Source of the DNA: Planctomycetota bacterium
Lineage (GTDB): Bacteria; Planctomycetota; Planctomycetia; Pirellulales; UBA1268
Length of the DNA stretch: 64,000 bases
Assembly (NCBI GenBank): GCA_003669605.1
Contig: QWOP01000036.1
Location: forward strand, 62,001-126,000
Direction of reading: 5' to 3'
Numbering within the stretch: position 1 is the first letter of the stretch; every line of letters starts with the position of its first letter. The translations under genes were made by a program, and so were the position numbers. This document shows, one piece after another, positions 62,616 through 64,000 of this stretch. A model generated the notes under the pieces. It did not search any database. It had not been told where the DNA came from and worked only from the letters and a program-made list of their open reading frames with translations.

Positions 62616-64000
62616 TTAGGCGGGGTGGCCGGGGAGGGCAATCCCTGCCTCTTCCTCCGCCCGCACTCCGGGAAGCGGCTCCATCCACGGCTCCCCCGCC
62701 CCCCGCTTCCAGACGACATGTCTCCTCCAGGCTGCGGCGGTGGCCGGGTAATCGCTGCGGACGTGGACCCCCCTGGTTTCGCAGCGGGCCAGGGCTGCTC
62801 GGATCATCAACCGGGACACCTCCAGCATGTTCTGCAGCTGCCAGCCCTGCGGATCGGCAAACTGCCGGGGGAGGACGTAGCGGCACCAGCTTTCGACGAT
62901 CTCGAGCGCCTCGGCAAGTGAATCCCCTGTCCGCTCCACCCCCACGTGCCGCCACATCAGGCTGCGGAGGGAATTCCGGATGTCCCCGAGGTCGAGGAGG
63001 CCGCCGGGATCGTCGACTTTGGGATGCGATAGGGCGGGCACGAGGAAGTCGTCGGCCGGGCCGGCGAGGATCTCATCACTCGCCGCTTTTCCGGCACGGG
63101 CGCCGTACACCAAGCCCTCCAAGAGGCTGTTGCTCGCCAGCCGGTTGGCACCATGAAGGCCGCTAGAAGTGACCTCTCCGGCGGCGAACAGACCGGGCAA
63201 GGTCGTGCGGCCAGAGTCATCGACCGCAGCCCCTCCCACCATATAGTGGGCACCGGGGCGGACGGGGATCCTGTCCCGCGCCAGATCGAGGCCGAACTTG
63301 CCGCAGATCTGTGCCATTCCTGGGAACCGGAGATGGACCTCCGTCGGATCGAGATGGGAGAGATCGAGATAGACGTTGGAGTGGTGGGTCCGGGCCATGA
63401 CCGTCGTGATCGCCCGCGAGACGACATCCCGCGGTGCCAACTCCGCCCGGGAGTCGATGGCGGGCATGAAGCGGTGGCCGTCCTTGTCGACCAGCCACGC
63501 CCCTGCGCCCCGGACCGCTTCGGTGATCAGGCTCCTAGTGCCGCCGGCGATGTAGAGCACGGTGGGATGAAACTGCATGAATTCCATATCCCGCATCTCA
63601 CAGCCGGCTCGCCAAGCAAGCGCCATCCCGTCACCACTGGCTCCCTCCGGATTCGTCGATTCCCGATACAGTTGCCCGGCGCCACCGGTGGCAAGGATCG
63701 TCCGCCGAGCCCACACGAGAGTCTTGCCATGGGCGCCGTTCCACACCAGCGCCCCACGGCAATGCCCCTGGTGGGTGAGCAGGTCAATCGAGAACGTGCC
63801 CGGCCAAAGCCCCACGTTCTCTGCGCTGTGGACACGTTCGATGATCGCCCGCATCACCTCACGGCCGGTCGAGTCGCCGAGTGCATGGACGATGCGGTGG
63901 TGGCTGTGTCCCCCTTCGCGGCCGAGATCGAGGGCCCCATCGCGCTGATCGAACTTCGTCCCCCAATGGATCAGTTCGTCAATCCGCTGCGGAGCCTCGC
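62616..64000 (-). CDS. nadB: L-aspartate oxidase NadB (5' end beyond the window)
   Basis: FAD enzyme of NAD synthesis oxidising L-aspartate to iminoaspartate. About 461 residues are visible; the frame stays open to the right edge, where the first 80-100 residues with the FAD dinucleotide motif are missing. Seen: GREGGHSHHRIVHALGDSTG near the edge, ILATGGAGQLYRESTNPEGA, MEFMQFHPTVLY, PVRPGAHYMVGG, and LFAAGEVTSSGLHGANRLAS with NSLLEGLVYGARAG. It is more NadB than succinate dehydrogenase flavoprotein because of the HSHHRI and SSGLHGANRLASNSLLE blocks. No nadA or nadC is visible. Confidence 0.94.
   Translation of the reverse strand, partial: EAPQRIDELIHWGTKFDQRDGALDLGREGGHSHHRIVHALGDSTGREVMRAIIERVHSAENVGLWPGTFSIDLLTHQGHCRGALVWNGAHGKTLVWARRTILATGGAGQLYRESTNPEGASGDGMALAWRAGCEMRDMEFMQFHPTVLYIAGGTRSLITEAVRGAGAWLVDKDGHRFMPAIDSRAELAPRDVVSRAITTVMARTHHSNVYLDLSHLDPTEVHLRFPGMAQICGKFGLDLARDRIPVRPGAHYMVGGAAVDDSGRTTLPGLFAAGEVTSSGLHGANRLASNSLLEGLVYGARAGKAASDEILAGPADDFLVPALSHPKVDDPGGLLDLGDIRNSLRSLMWRHVGVERTGDSLAEALEIVESWCRYVLPRQFADPQGWQLQNMLEVSRLMIRAALARCETRGVHVRSDYPATAAAWRRHVVWKRGAGEPWMEPLPGVRAEEEAGIALPGHPA

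Overview
The window (about 64 kb, high GC) reads as a chromosomal segment of a planctomycete, probably of the Pirellulales type. The signature genes are a DUF1549/DUF1553 cytochrome-type protein followed by its usual DUF1501 partner, a very large heme-binding beta-propeller protein, a 3-keto-disaccharide hydrolase (DUF1080) domain, a secreted Gfo/Idh/MocA oxidoreductase with a Tat-type leader, an ECF sigma/anti-sigma pair and a PEGA lipoprotein. LptD-like and LptF-like proteins point to a diderm envelope. I see no tRNA, rRNA, CRISPR array, transposase, integrase or prophage gene. Coding density is high; 38 protein genes can be supported and both edges cut a gene.

Layout. 1-4.4 kb (minus): branched-chain amino acid ABC importer livK-livH-livM-livG; livF would lie beyond the left edge. 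4.5-17.3 kb: RlmKL rRNA methyltransferase, an SGNH hydrolase/DUF1080 fusion, a PfkB sugar kinase, a 1385-residue LamG/propeller/cytochrome/ThuA fusion, and carB. 17.3-20.8 kb (plus): ahpD, a secreted metalloprotease with an N-terminal pVHL-like beta domain, and an AAA+ ATPase whose start overlaps the protease stop. 20.8-23.1 kb (minus): PEGA lipoprotein, phenylacetate-CoA ligase-like enzyme, DUF971 protein. 23.2-30.7 kb (plus): PP2C phosphatase, LptF-like permease, sugar isomerase/epimerase, secreted zincin, transketolase. 30.8-32.7 kb (minus): ECF sigma factor and a membrane anti-sigma-like protein. 32.9-40.9 kb (plus): NCS2-like permease, DUF1549/1553 protein, DUF1501 protein, FHA-GAF-class III cyclase. 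40.9-49.7 kb: LptD-like protein (minus) divergent from an RND exporter, then leucyl aminopeptidase, converging on mtnA. 49.7-56.8 kb (minus): ald-mtnA, a Gfo/Idh oxidoreductase with a clear terminator, der, pepF, fabH-like. 56.9-64 kb (minus): nadB (5' end cut), a GldA-like ATPase, a GldF-GldG fusion and a DUF4340 protein.

How the genes work together. Three regions look like functional units: the Liv importer; the gliding-type ABC cluster (ATPase, fused permease/GldG subunit, DUF4340 partner); and the catabolic block of SGNH/DUF1080, sugar kinase and cytochrome/ThuA proteins, which suggests breakdown of modified polysaccharides or glycosides. The most unusual observations are (1) a LivG ATPase split between its Walker A and Q-loop by about 170 residues carrying two predicted membrane helices; (2) a pVHL-type hydroxyproline-binding fold on a secreted HExxH protease in a cluster with AhpD and an AAA+ ATPase, behind a dyad-rich control region; (3) a class III cyclase lacking both canonical adenine-specifying residues; and (4) the GldF-GldG fusion. 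Functions assigned are from recognised motifs read by eye; no database search was run.
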